Assembly (NCBI GenBank): GCA_015680685.1
Contig: MNCI01035290.1
Span: 36,854-100,853 of the forward strand
Source of the DNA: Gnetum montanum
Taxonomy: Eukaryota > Streptophyta > Gnetopsida > Gnetales > Gnetaceae
Reading direction: 5' to 3'
Length of the DNA stretch: 64,000 nucleotides
The position numbers were made by a program, and so were the translations under genes. This document shows positions 1 through 11,702 of this stretch, piece by piece (the first letter of the stretch is position 1; each line of letters begins with the position of its first letter). The notes beneath the pieces are model-generated. The model made no database searches. It was given only the letters and a program-made list of their open reading frames with translations, and was not told the DNA's origin.

Positions 1-343
1 ATATGAGTTCATGGTGGGATTCAAAGAGGGGAATCACGTCATATGCTAAAGGGATAAAGTTATGGACTCCCTTATAGATGATTTCATAATGTCATTTTTC
101 TTCCAGTTCCATGTGATCAATGGGCAGGTTAGCTTGGATCTTTATGAAGATGAAGTTGTATTGTTCCGAGGTAAGAATTATATAGGTAGGGTCCTTGCCT
201 TGTAACCTAAGTGACTGAAGAGTTGGCCCTTGATGGTTCATCTCTCTAATGGTGACTATGGGTTCAGTTGCAGTCACAGGATTTGATATTTCAACATTAA
301 GGTTAGAAACAAGCAATGTTTCTTTGATTTGAGAAGATTCCAT
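1..343 (-). pseudogene. Broken non-repetitive reading frame, unrecognised (possible retroelement gag-like remnant)
   Basis: Read leftward from an ATG at 343, the frame gives 83 codons and meets TGA at 92-94. The same frame is then open to the window edge, so the break is a single in-frame stop, which could come from CGA or TGG by a transition. Unlike the other open frames here, the translation is not periodic. It contains ILTSEQYNFIFIKIQANL near codons 56-73 and HMELEEK just before the stop. I do not recognise the family. Its place about 640 bp downstream (on the minus strand) of a TGG-initial, primer-binding-site-like stretch makes a retrotransposon first ORF possible, but this is inference. 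The left end is cut by the window. Confidence 0.35.
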
Positions 344-344
344 G

Positions 345-592
345 TGTGCAAACTAGCTTGAGAAAGTTGGGCAATGTGTGCAACTTGGGGAAGCTGGGTG
401 TATGCAAGCTAGATTGAGCAATCTAGATAGCATGTGCAGCTATGTAGCTTGGGTAAGCTGGGCGTATGCAAGCTAGCTTGAGCAAGCTGGGAAGCGTGTG
501 TAGCTATGTAGCTTGGGCAAGCTGGACGTATGCAAGCTAGCCTGAGCAAGCTAGGAAACATGTGCTGCTATGTAGCATGTGCACTTCTATGA
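345..592. repeat. 64-bp tandem repeat, about 3.5 copies
   Basis: The word TATGCAAGCTAG starts at 401, 465 and 529 (the first with one variant base downstream), giving a 64-bp period. A partial, more diverged copy precedes it from about 345. Units are rich in AGCTAGCTTGAGCAAGCT-type words, which are themselves partly palindromic. The array lies immediately upstream of the minus-strand broken frame, where the leader of that frame would be. Similar words recur once at about 2993-3032. Confidence 0.7.
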
Positions 593-986
593 GGTAGGTA
601 CAACATAAAACATGTCTATGCTTAAAAATGTGGTGTGTGCACGCTAGGATCAAAGGCTCAATGTGTGTACATTGAGGATAAGGCCCAACGTCAAAAGATA
701 GGGCACAGCGTCGAAAGACAAGGCAAAATGTCTGAAGACGAGGCATAGTTTCTATAGGTAGAACACACTGTCTAGGGTAGAAGGTAACATCTAGAAGTAA
801 AGGATAGCATGTGGACACTGAAGAGGGTGTGGCGTATTAACACTAAAGAGAGTGCAGCGTATGGATACTAGACAATAGGCAGCGTATGGATGCTAGGCCA
901 TGGGCAACTAGCAAATGCTGGATGTTGGACGTTGGATAATGGGGAAAGTGACGGTGTGTGTATGGAATGTAAATAGAGGTTTAGGC
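593..986. other. Non-rDNA flank with short degenerate repeats, no gene
   Basis: Short irregular repeats are visible, for example GGCACAGCGTCGAAAGAC-like words at about 695-745 and GCAGCGTATGGATGCTAGG-like words at about 845-895. I see no credible coding frame and no RNA gene. Confidence 0.5.
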
Positions 987-1540
987 CCTCCTTCTAGTGC
1001 CAATTTCTGTACTGTCCATAATCATCGGTGTAAGGCTAGAGGAAAATGAATGTCGGAAGATATCTGGAGAGATACAGATGACCTTGCCTTTGTGCAAGGG
1101 TAAGGTAGAAAAAGAAAGGTAGAGTACCTTGGATGGTCTACATACAAATCAACCAAGGACTTCCCTGAATGTACACTAATGACCTACACTAGGGTTATCA
1201 CCTAAAAATTTAAAAATAGAGAACGTAATGTAACAAACCTTAAATGTGCAATATAGCGTGCAAAAGTAAATAAAATGTATGCAAAAACATGTAATGAAAT
1301 GGAACAATGTAAAAAATGAACTAGAATAGCACCATGCAAGGTAAATAACAAATAATGTTGTATTAATTAATAGGATGTGCATTGGTTAAAATGTTGTTGC
1401 ATTGCAAGTTGAACGTTAAGCTCCGATGTGTGGTGTTTAGAGGCGCTAGGAATCATGTGTGTTTGGGCTCAGGATTGCTAGTTTTCCTTTTTCCAATTTT
1501 TTGCCAAACTTGTTTATGTTAATGAATAGGATATTTATAC
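987..1540 (-). mobile_element. Possible LTR edge of a retrotransposon (minus orientation), tentative
   Basis: On the minus strand, 1004-987 reads ATTGGCACTAGAAGGAGG. It contains TGG at its start, as tRNA primer-binding sites do, and follows ...GTACA, a plausible LTR 3' end near 1009. A minus-strand TATA-like TATAAATAT lies at 1539-1531, where an LTR promoter could be. The broken frame at 343-1 would then lie downstream. No second LTR, polypurine tract, target duplication or pol domain is visible, so this is a weak inference. The matching tRNA was not identified. Confidence 0.22.
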
Positions 1541-1939
1541 ATTTCACTAGGCTCAAGAATAGGATTTGTGAATGAGGTCAATGGATGTGAGATCCGTGAA
1601 AAATGGATTGCGTGATAGGTGTGCTAGGCAGACTACATGTTTTAGTCTAGATGCACTGTATCATACAACGTAAGCTGGCTTACACTCATGGAAGTAGCAT
1701 AAGAGCTTGAAAAGCTCATAGATGATGAAGCTTACAATGAAAATCTACAATGAATTCCAAGAGGGATTGACTTTGGCTCACTTGAACTTTTAGATTTGTG
1801 ACTTGATTGCTGCAAGATGTCGATCCGAAGGGTTTCATGGCTGGTTGAGGTGGTTTTGTTGTGCTAGAGTCTCTAGCATGAGTGGATGTGTTGTCAGCAT
1901 GTGTTAATTTGGTCTTTAGCAATTTGTGGTCATGTTGCA
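1541..1939. other. Non-rDNA flank, nothing recognised
   Basis: No periodicity, coding signal or RNA gene is seen. The only frame of any length is a 74-codon minus frame without recognisable features. Confidence 0.4.
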
Positions 1940-3060
1940 CTCATGCCCAACGTGACTTCCAGCATGTGTCCAACGTCAGCATCTCCAACATCAGTGTCTA
2001 ATGTTCTATAGCATCTAGCGTGTGTACGCTACACTCATGCCCAACATGACCTTCAGCGTGAGTAATATTTATGACACTTTTGACACTAGTTTTGGATTTT
2101 TGAAGCTTGGATTTTGGAAGTGTCACTGTTGCCTAACCTTGAGGACGTCCTGTGTGTTTAATTTAAGCCTGTTTGTGCTTGGATTTTGGTCATTTTATCA
2201 GCTCACACTGGGCTCACGCTATCAACGTGACCTCAACATGATCCTAGTGTGACCTATGCATGACCAATTTGAAGTGACTCATTTTGAGCTGATTTTTTAC
2301 CTCTGATTCCTATTCTTTGAAGTGAAACTTTTGCCTGCTCTCTAGGATGACCTAGATGCTAAATTTGAGTCTACCTTTGTGTTGATTTAACCCACTTTTG
2401 ACAAGTCATGTTGGGCTCATGTTGTCAATGTGACCTCAGCGTGACCAAGTCAAAAATTTGTGTTTCATGCCCAAATTTTGATTTGCTAGAGCCTGTGAAC
2501 AAGTAGAACTAGTTCCTATCCTTGGGGGTTGAGTTTATGTTGAAAATTGTGCTTGGAAATGCTTGATTTAACCTATTTTTGTTTGGTCACACTAGGCTCA
2601 TGCTCCAACATGACCACAACGTGACCCCAGTGTGACCTGGGTGTAAGTAGTGAAAATGGTGCATTTTCAAGCCTAAAATTAAGATTATGAGGGCTAGGAC
2701 TTGGAGTAATCATTAGAGGACCTCGAGGGAAGTCTACGTGCTTAAATTAAAAGATTTTGGACTTGGTTTCAAGGCTCTGAAAGTTGGTCAAGCTATACTC
2801 ATGTTGTACTCATGTTGGGCAGTGTGACCTCAGCGTGAGTAGCAAGATTTGTGCGATTCTAACTTGAAATCTTAGGTTCTGGATGCTAAAACTTGGAGTA
2901 GTCATCAATAGGCCCTGAGGGGGCCTTTCCCATTCAAATTAGAATCATTTTGACCTAATTTGGAAGCTGTCAGGGTTGGTCACATTAAGGGCAAGCTAGC
3001 TTGACTGCATGCACAAGCCAGCTTGAGCAAGCTAGACGTGAGTCCCATGCCTTAGTCAAG
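1940..3060. repeat. Degenerate tandem repeat with a period of about 180-220 bp
   Basis: A theme of the type CAACGTGACCTCAGCGTGA recurs near 2039, 2223, 2427, 2603 and 2820, usually just after a GGCTCATG(C/T)T word. A second shared word, ACTTGGAGTA(A/G)TCAT, occurs near 2700 and 2890. Spacings of 184, 204, 176 and 217 bp suggest an old, strongly diverged tandem array. Such arrays can lie inside long LTRs, but nothing proves that here. Confidence 0.5.
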
Positions 3061-3567
3061 CTTTGCCTCTTGAATGTCAAAAGAGCTTGAGTCATTCCTA
3101 TTTCAAAGTGTTAAGCTAAAATTTTTTGGTGTTTCACTAACCAAGAACAAAAAAATCTGAAAATGGTTAGAATCCAAAGAATAGTGAAAGACGCTATCAG
3201 GGAAGGCTCTGCAATTCCAAGGCAGTAAGATAGAGAGAAATTTTTTTAGAGCTTAAATTTTTTGAAGTGATATCATGCATCATGGAAAATAATGGGAAGG
3301 CTGAGAGAAATATTGTAGAAATTGTAAAATAGAAAAATTGTTAGATAGAAAGTAATAAAAAGCTCAAAGCATTGCACAACATTTGTTGTGACACAAAATG
3401 TTTTCGGGAACTTGCACCCATCATCAGTGTGTTTAGGCAATGCAGCTAGGTAGACAAAGTTGCAAAGGGAAGGGAATGAGCATGATAGTACATGTATAAA
3501 TAGGGTTCCAAATTCTAAAATTAGAAACTCCCACTCATTAAAATTAGAGCTAAAATTTTTTAGAGCT
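3061..3567. other. A+T-rich flank up to the rDNA junction
   Basis: No gene or repeat is seen. The stretch ends at about 3567, where homology to 26S rRNA starts abruptly at GGAAAGAAGACC. In the other two 26S copies the sequence before that word is the normal 26S context (CAGAATCA...), so here an unrelated sequence has been joined to a cut 26S gene. Confidence 0.6.
3495..3505 (+). promoter_or_regulatory. TATA-box-like element next to the rDNA junction
   Basis: TATAAATAGGG is a good match to a plant Pol II TATA box and points into the truncated 26S about 65 bp downstream. It could belong to an LTR or be chance in A+T-rich sequence. No transcript evidence can be read from the sequence. Confidence 0.25.
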
Positions 3568-4575
3568 TGGAAAGAAGACCCTATTGATCTTGACTCTAGT
3601 TTTACTTTGTGAAATGACTTAAGAGGTGTAGATTAAGTGGGAGTTGCTCATGGCGCAAGTGAAATACCACTACTTTTAATGTTATTTTACTTACTTTTTT
3701 GGTTGGGAATGGGACACGACCCTCACTTTTGGACCCAAGATGCACCTCGGTGCATCGATCCATGCAGAAGATAGATTCAAGTAGGGATTTTGGCTAGGGT
3801 AGAACATTTGTTAAAATATAATGCAAGTGTCCTAAGATGAACTCAATGAGAATAGAAATCTCATGTGGAATAGAAGGCTAAAAGATCATTTGATTTTGAT
3901 TTTTAGTACAAATAAAAATCATGAAAGTGTGGCCTATTGATCCTTTAGATATTCAGAATTTGAAGCTAGAGGTATCAAAAAAGTTACCATAGGGATAACT
4001 AGCTTTTGGAAGCCAAGCGTTCATAGTGGCATTTCTTTTTGATCATTCGATGTTGGCTCTTCCTATCATTGTGAAGTACAATTCACCAAGTGTTGGATTG
4101 TTCACCCACTAATAGGGAATGTGAGCTAGGATTAGACCATCATGAGATAGGTTATATTTAACCTACAGATGATGCACACTATGATAGTAATTCAACTTAG
4201 TATGAGAGGAATTGTTGATTCACACAATTGGTCATCGTGTTTGGTTGAAAGGCTAGTGACGTGAAGCTACTATATGTTGGATTATGACTGAACACCTCTA
4301 AGTTAGAATCCATGCTAGAGGTGGAACCTCTTTTCTTATTAGTTGCTACATCACCCATGGTAGGGGTAGCTTTGTTGCTACCATTGGCATGTGTTGATGG
4401 TACCCCCTAGTCTTGCTTACATGGTGGGGCACTGGGGATCATGCAGTTTCATTTCGAGTAGTCAAAAAGAAGAATCCTTTGTAGATGATGTAAATACATG
4501 ATGGGGTATTGTAAGTGTCATAGTGGCCTTGTTGCCATGATCCACTAAGATTCAGCACCTTATTGTTGAGATTCA
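3568..4575 (+). pseudogene. 26S rRNA, 3' third only (copy a), decayed
   Basis: The segment follows the plant 26S from GAAAGAAGACCCTATTGA through the peptidyl-transferase and sarcin-ricin region to the 3' end (GGGGTATTGTAAGTGTCATA near 4502, end near 4575). About 2.4 kb of the gene is absent on the left. The sarcin-ricin loop reads AGTATGAGAGGA at 4199-4210 instead of the universal AGTACGAGAGGA. Many other changes are C-to-T or G-to-A. This copy marks the left edge of the rDNA in the window and cannot make a functional large-subunit RNA. Confidence 0.93.
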
Positions 4576-5030
4576 TGATCATAGTATCCCCCCTCATCCT
4601 CTTCTTTAGGCCATCTCTTTTGATTTTTCTCTGTAGACACTTGGCCCCGTTCCATCCCACCGAAACCATCATCTCATGGGGGTTGACAGATAGGGGTCAT
4701 GAATTTTTTTGAGAGATGGGTGTCTCCCCCTTCCTAGGCACATGTATCATTACACACACACACACACACACATGCATACATGGTCCCCTTCTTCTAGGTC
4801 AAATCTTGGTTGGTAGCCTTGGAGTCTAAATATGTTTTTTAATGTCATGATCAAGAACCTCACCTCGGTGGGCAACTTTTCTCATTTACATTATTGGAAA
4901 GGAATGTCCCCTACCTTTGAGGTTGCATGGAGTGGGAGACCACAACTAATAGATATTCTTTCCATAAAACACTCTTGATGACCATGAGGTTCCCACTTTT
5001 GACTATGACTGATTCAATGAAGCTCTTAAG
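4576..5030 (+). other. 3' external transcribed spacer / start of IGS-1
   Basis: This ~455-bp stretch follows the 26S 3' end and is shared with 30881-31375 and 57806-58240, so it is a fixed part of the unit. It includes CATGGTCCCCTTCTTCTAGG and a CA microsatellite. No terminator motif could be recognised. It ends where 29-bp repeats begin. Confidence 0.7.
4751..4772. repeat. (CA)n microsatellite in the 3' ETS
   Basis: About ten CA dinucleotides lie in a row. The corresponding sites in the other spacers are shorter and interrupted (about 31071-31085 and 57970-57980), so this tract varies in length between units. Confidence 0.9.
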
Positions 5031-5960
5031 TGTTGACCAAGAAAAGACCCTATGGAGCCAAAGGGTCAACCCAATAGACCCTTATGGACAATAGCTTGCC
5101 TAATGCATCCTTGGGTCCTACTAAAGGAAAAACAGACCCTTTAGACCAACCAAGTGTTGGCCACATGGATCCTCAGGATCAAGGTTTGGCCCAACGGACC
5201 CTTGGGACCGTTTGTAGGGAAAACGGACCATTGAGACCATATGCTACCCAAAAAGAACCTCAAGGAAAAATGGTTGACCCAATGGACCCTCCAAACAAAG
5301 TGTTGGCCACATGGATCCTCGGTACCAAGTGTTGACACAATGGACCCTTGAGGCCAAGTGTAGGCAAAATAAACCCTTGGGAACAAGGGTTGGCCCACTG
5401 GACCCTCGGGACTAAGTGTTGGTGCAATGGATCCTTGGGATCAACCATTCATCAAACAACCCCTTGGAACCAACTGCTCAACTGACAGATTCTCAGGACT
5501 AGCTATAGGCAAAAAAAAAATCCTTAGGACCAACCAAGTGTTGGCCACATGGTCACTTGTGACCAAGTTTCAGCCCAATAGACCCTTGAGACCAAGTGGT
5601 GGTCAAACAAGCCAAGGGTTGGCCCAACAGATCCTCAGGAGCAATTATATGAAAAACAACCCCTTAGGACCAAATATTGGCCCAATGGACCCTCAAGATC
5701 AACTTTTGGCCAAACTCACCATCAAGACCAACTATATAGGCAAAACAAACCCTCAGGACTAAGTATTGGTGAAACGGACCCTCGGGTCCAAGTGTTGGCC
5801 AAACAAATCCTTGGGATAAAATGTTGGAAAAATAGACCCTTGGGACCAAGTGTTGGCCAAATGGACCCTCACAACCAAGTGTTTTCCAAATGGACCCTCT
5901 CGACCAATTTTAGGGAAAAAAGCCCTCGGGACTGATGGTTGGCCCAATAGACCCTCGGGA
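5031..5960. repeat. 29-bp minisatellite (type A), IGS-1
   Basis: Diverged copies of a 29-bp unit of the form GACCAAGTGTTGGCCAAATGGACCCTCAT run head to tail. In this spacer many copies carry CTTGGGACC or CTCGGGACC variants. Because 29 is not a multiple of 3, translated frames repeat every 29 residues (three units), which explains the short open frames on both strands. Confidence 0.9.
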
Positions 5961-8460
5961 CCAAATTTATAAGGATGTAGGATAGTACGGTAGACCTTGG
6001 TCAAATCAACATATATGGGGAGAGGTAGAATTCTCCCTAAGAGTATTGCAAGGAGCACTCACGAGAGCACTCTCCAATGGATCACCTCGCATAGCTGTGT
6101 TGGCAAGATCACTCTCTCGAGAGCATCTCATGCAGCGCTTGCGAGAGCACTCTCCCTAGGAACCAAGTGTTGGTCAAATGTACCCTCATGACTAAGTATT
6201 TTCCAAATGGACCCTCATGATCAATTGTAGGAAAAATGGACCCTCAAGACCAATTTTTGTCCCAATGGACCTTCACAACCAAATTTATATGGGTGCAGGA
6301 TAGTTTGGTAGAAGTTAGTCCAATCAACATATATGGGGAGAGGTAGCATTCTCCTCGGGAGCACTGCATGATGCTCTAATGAGAGTGCTCTTCATCGAAG
6401 CACCTCCCATTATTATGCTAGCAAGAGCACTCCCCCTTGGAACCAAGTGTTGGCCAAATAGACCCTCACAACCAATTGTAGAAAAAATAGATCCTCAAGG
6501 CCAATGGTTGATCCAATGGACCCTCACAACCAAAATTATAAGGGTGTAGAATGGTTTGGTTGAAGCTGGTCCAATCAACATATATGGAAAGAGGTAGAAT
6601 TATTCTTGGAAGCACCTCATAGTTCTCTCATGATAGTGCTCTCCATCAGAGTACCTTACATACCTGTGTTGGTAAAAGTTCTCTCATGGGACAATGCTTG
6701 CGAGAGCGCTCTCCCTTGGAACTAGGTGTTGGCCAAATGGACCCTCGTGACCAAGTGTTGGCCAAAAGAATCCTCATGACCAATTATAGCCACAATGGAC
6801 CCTTAAGACCAATGGTTGGCTTAATAGACCCTTGAGACAAAATATATAAGGGTGTAGGATAGTTTGGCTAAAGTTGGCCCAACCAACATATATGGGGAGC
6901 ACCGCATGATTCTCTCATGCAAATGCTTTCCATCAGAGCACCTCAAATAGCTACATTTGCAAGAGCACTCTCATGGGAGAGCACTTGCGAGAGCACTCTC
7001 CTTTAGGACCAAGTGTTGTCCAAATGGACCCTCATGAAAACCTATGCCAAATGGATTCTCATGATCAATTGTAGGAAAAACGGACCCTTGAGACCAGTGG
7101 TTGGCCCAACGGACCTTACAACCAAACTTATAATAGTGTAAGGATGGTTTGGCCGAACTTGGCCCAATCAACATATATGGGGAGAGGTAGCATTCTCCTT
7201 CGGAGCACTACACAGTGCTCTCATGAGAGTGCTCTCCATGGGAGCATCTCACATAGCCACCTTGGAAAGAGCACTCTCACAGACCCTCATGACCAAGTAT
7301 TGGCCAAATCAACCCTTGCAACCAATCATAGGAAAAATGGACCTTTGTGACCAACGGTTGGCCCAATGGATCCTCGTGACCAAATTTATAAGGGTCTAGG
7401 ATGGTTTAGCTAAACCTAGTCCAATCAACATATATGGGGAGAGGTAATGTTCTCCCTTGGAGCATTGCACGATGCTCTCATAAGAGTGCTCTCCATGGGA
7501 GCACCTCACATAGCTACATTGGTGAGAGTGCTCTTCTTCAAGACCAAGTGTTGGCCAAATGGACCCTCATGACCAATTGTAGGCAAAACAGACCAAGTGT
7601 TGGCCAAATGGACCCTTGTGACCAAATTTATAAGGATGTAGGATGATTTGGCTAAACCTGGCCCAATCAACATATATGGGGAGAGGTAGCATTATCCTTG
7701 GGAGCACCGCACGATGCTCTTACAAGATTGCTCTCCATGGGAGCACCTTGCATAGCTATGATGGCAAGAGTTCTCTTATAGGATAGTGCTTACGAGAGCA
7801 CTCTCCCTCAGGACCAAGTGTTGGCCAAATGGACCCTCATGATCAAGTGTTGGCCAAATGGACCCTTGCAACCAATCATAGGTAAAACTAACCCTTGTGA
7901 TCAACGGTTGGCCCAACGGACCCTCACGACCAAATTTATAAGGGTGTAGGACAGTTTTTCTTAACCTGGCCCAATTAACATTTATGGGGAGAGGTAGCAT
8001 TCTCCTTGGGAGCACTGCATAGTGCTCTCCATGGGAGCACCTCGCATAGCTACGCTAGAAAGAGAACTCTCATGGGAGAGCACTTGCAAGAGCATTCTCC
8101 CTTGGGACCAAGTGTTGCCCAAATGGACCCTCGTGACCAATCATAGGTAAAATGGACCCTCATGACCAAATTGATAAGGGTGCAGGATGGTTTGGCTGAA
8201 CCTAGCCCAATCAACATATATGGCGAGAGGTAGCATTCTCCATAGGAGCACCACACGGTGCTCTTGTGAGAGTGCTCTCCATTGGATCACCTCACATAGC
8301 TGCACTAGCAAGAGTACTCTCATGAGAACACCTCTTGCAACACTTATGAGAGTGCTCTTCCTAGGAGTGCCTCATGCTGTGCATGTGATGGTATTCTCTC
8401 TAGGAGCATCCTCCCTGAGAGAGCCTTGTGTTATGAATTTGAGAGTGTTCTCCATGAGAT
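5961..8460 (+). repeat. Nine composite modules: Pol I promoter-like element, GAGAG/CTCTC dyads and 29-bp repeats
   Basis: A module of about 240-320 bp is repeated nine times. Each starts with ACCAAATTTATAAGGGTG, then GGATGGTTTGGCTGAAC, CCAATCAACATATATGGGGA and GAGGTAGCATTCTCC. Dyad-rich sequence such as CTCTCATGAGAG (7218-7229) follows, and then a few 29-bp repeats. Modules start near 5961, 6279, 6528, 6838, 7121, 7379, 7621, 7930 and 8165. TATATGGGG lies at 6012, 6330, 6889, 7174, 7431 and 7673; the others are variant (TATATGGAA, TTTATGGGG, TATATGGCG). TATATGGGG resembles the plant Pol I start consensus, so these may be spacer promoters or relics of them. The last module runs into the 15-bp array near 8420-8460. 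Confidence 0.8.
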
Positions 8461-11400
8461 AGCCCTCATTGAAAGCATTCTCTTGGAGAGCTCTCTCCAT
8501 AAGAGTGGCCTCACTAAAATAATTCTACTTGAGAACACCCTCCTTGAGAGTGTTCTCCATGAGAACACCATCCCTAAGAGTACTCAACATGAGAACAATA
8601 TTTGTGGGAGAACCTTTCATGAGAATGTTTTCCTTGAGAGCATTCTCCCTAAGAGCATCATCCCTAAGAGTGTTCTCCTTGAGAGAACCTTGTGCTATGC
8701 ACATGAGAGTTTTCTCCTTGAGAGTGCCCTTGTTGAGAGTGCTCTCTCACAGAGCACCCTCCCTGAGAGTGCCCTTTATTAGAGCACTCTCCCTAAGAGC
8801 ACCTTGTGGTACACATGTGAGAGTGTTCTCCTTGAGAGTGCCCTTGTTAAGAGCATTCTCTCAAAGAGTTACATCCATGAAAACACCCTCCCTGATAATG
8901 CCTTCCTCAAGAGAATTCTCCCTAAGAGCACCCTCCATTAGAGTAGCCTCCTTGAGAGAGTGTGTTCTCCTTGAGAACATCCTCCCTAAGGGTGTTATCA
9001 ATGGAAGCACCTTGTGCTATGGATGTGAGAGTGTTCTCCTCGGGATCACCCTCATTGAGAGAATTCTCTTAGAGAGCACCCTTCCTAAGATCATTCTCCC
9101 TAAGAGAACCCTCTGTTAGAGTGGCCTCCTCGAGAGAATTATCCTTGAGAGTGACCTCCATGAGAGGGTTGTCCATGAGAGCACCTTGTGCTACCCACGT
9201 GAGAGTGTTCTTATTGAGAGTGCCCTTGTTGAGAGAATTCTCTCGAAGAGCACCCATCCTATGAGTGCCCTACATGAGAATTCCCTCCTTGAGAGCAGTC
9301 TCCCTAGGGAGGCCCTCCTCAGTAGCATCCTCCTTAAGATCATTCTCTATGAGAGCACCCTCCTCGAGAGCATTATCCTGGAGAGTGCCCTCCATTAGAG
9401 TAGCCTTCTGAAGAGAATTCTCCTTGAAAGCACCCTTGCTAGGAGTGTTCTCTCTAGAGTGTCCTCATTGAGAGCATTCTAGTAGAGAGTGCCCTCCCTA
9501 AGAGTGCCCTCTCCAAGAGCATTCTCCCTAAGAGTGGCCTCTATTAGAGTGGCCTCCATGAGAGAATTTTCCTTGAGAGAAACCTCCATGAGAGCATTTT
9601 AAATGAGAGCACCTTATTCTATGCATGTGATAGTGTTCTCCTCAAGAGTGCCCTCATTGAGAGCATTCTCTTGGAGAGCACCCTTCCTAAGAATGCTATC
9701 CTTGAGAGCAGTCTCCCTGAGGACACCCTCCTCAATAGCATCCTCCTGAAGAGTGTTCTCCATGAGAGTGCCCTCCCTAAGAGCATTATTCTTGAGAGTG
9801 GCCTTCATTCAAGTGGCCTCCACAAGAGTGTTCTCATTGAGAGCACCCTCCATGAGAGCACCTTACACTACACACATGAGAGTATTCTCCTCGAGTGCAC
9901 CCTTGTTGAGAGCATTCTGTTGGAGAGTGCCCTTTGTAAGATTTCCCTCCTTAAGAATTCCCTCCTTGAGAAAAATCTTCTTGAGGATACCCTCCTTGAG
10001 AGCATCCTCCTTAAGAGCATTCTCCTTGAGAGCATCTTGCGCTATGCACATGAGAGCGTTGTCCTTGAGAGTGACCTCTTAGAGGGCATACTCCCAGAGA
10101 GTGCTCTCCCTAAGAGTGGCCTCCCTCAGAGCATTATCCTTGAGAATGCCATGTGCTAAGCACATGAGAGTGTTCTCCTTTAGAGTTTTCTCATTGAGAG
10201 CATTCTCTTAGAGAGCACCCTCCCTGAGAGTGCCCTCCTTGAGAGCGATCTACCTGAGAACACCCTTCTTGAGAGAGTTCTCCTTGAGATCACCCTTCAT
10301 TAGAGTGGCCTCCCTAAGAGCACCCTCCATTAGAGTGGCCTTCCTAAGAGCACCTTGCGATATGAACGTGAGAGTGTTCACCTCAAGAGGGCCCTTGTTG
10401 AGAGAATTCTCCTGTAGAGCACTCTCCTTGAGAGTGGTCTCCCTGATGATGCCATCCATGAGAGCTCCCAACCCAAGAGCATTTTCCCTAAGAGTGCCCT
10501 CTATTAGAGTGGCCTCCCTAAGAGCATTCTCCTTAAGAGCATCCTCTCTAAGAGAGCCCTCTATTATAATGGCCTTCCTAAGAGCATTCTCCTTAAGAGC
10601 ACCTTGTTGTACACACGTGAGAGTGTTCTCCTCAAGAGCACCCTTGTTGAGAGTGTTCTCTTGTAGAGTGCCCTCACTGAGAGCACCCTCTATCAAAGCA
10701 CCCTTCCTAAGAGCACTCTTCTTGAGATCACCCTCCATTAGAGTGGCATCCCTAAGAGCATTCTCCTTTAGAGCACCCTTCCTTAGAGTGTTCTCCTTGA
10801 GAGTTCCTTGCACTATGCATGTGAGAGTGTTTTTCTGAAGAGCACCCTCATTGAAAGTGCCCTCCCTGAGAGCATTATCCTAGAGAGCACCCTTCATTAG
10901 AGTAGCCTCCCTAAGAGTGTTCTCCTTGAGAGCACCCTTCATGGGAGAATTATTCTTGAGTGTACCTTGCACTACACATGTGAGAGTGTTCTCCTCAAGA
11001 GTGCCCTCATTGAAATAATTCTCTTAGAGAGCACCCTTCATGAGAGTGCCCTCCATGAGAATGGCCTCACTAAGGACACCTTCTCAGAGAGCATCCTCCT
11101 TAAGAGTGCCCTCCCTTAGAGTGTTTTCTGTGAGAGTGCCCTCCATTAGAGTAGCCTCCTTGAGAGCTTTCTCCTTGAGATCATCCTCCCTAAGAGTGCC
11201 TTGCACTATGCTTGTGAGAGTGTTCTCCTCGAGAGCACCCTTGTTGAGAGCATTCTCCTGAAGAGCATACTTCGTTAGAATGGCATTTTTTAGAACATTC
11301 TCGCTGAGTGCATCCTACCTAAGAGTGTGTTATGATCTACACATGAGAGTGTTCTCCTTGAGAGCATCTTCATTGAGAGAATTATCATGGAGAGCACACT

Positions 11401-11631
11401 TCCTGAGAGCACCCTTCTTGAGAGTGTCCTCCCTAAGAGTGCCCTCTATTAGAGCATTCTAGCTGAGAGCACCCTCCATTAGAGTGCCCTCCTTAAGAGC
11501 GTTCTTGCTGAGAGCACCCTCTGCAAGAACATTCTCCCTAAGAAGGCCCTCTTTGAGAGTGTTTTCCTTGATGGTTCCCTTACTTGATGATCTCCCTCTA
11601 AGAGTAGTCTTCTTAACAATGCCCTCTTGAA
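8461..11631. repeat. 15-bp minisatellite (type B), IGS-1 block 1
   Basis: The basic unit is 15 bp, for example CTCCTTGAGAGCATT, with variants such as CTCCCTAAGAGTGCC and CTCCATTAGAGTGGC. A cassette word of the type CTATGCACATGAGAGTGTTC interrupts it about every 110-430 bp (near 8693, 8801, 9010, 9184, 9611, 9863 and so on), giving an irregular higher-order repeat. Fifteen is divisible by three, so several frames stay open and translate as five-residue repeats (SLRAF/SLRVP, LESIL, ALKEN on the other strand). These are not genes. Confidence 0.93.
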
Positions 11632-11702
11632 GACCAGATTTATAAGGATGCAAGATGGTTTGGCTGAACCTAGCACAATCAACATATATAGGGGGAGGTA
11701 GG
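11632..11702 (+). promoter_or_regulatory. Pol I promoter-like module, forward (C1 of IGS-1)
   Basis: GACCAGATTTATAAGGATGC opens the module and TATATAGGGGG lies at 11685-11695, a perfect match to the plant Pol I initiation consensus TATATA(R)GGG. The predicted start is the A at 11690. It faces the reverse module at 12243-12309 across 563 bp. Similarity to the gene-proximal element at 18831 supports a spacer-promoter reading. Activity is not shown. Confidence 0.6.

Noticed and set aside
4751-4772. CA tract as a telomere-like or regulatory repeat
   Set aside because: It is a plain dinucleotide microsatellite of variable length between units.
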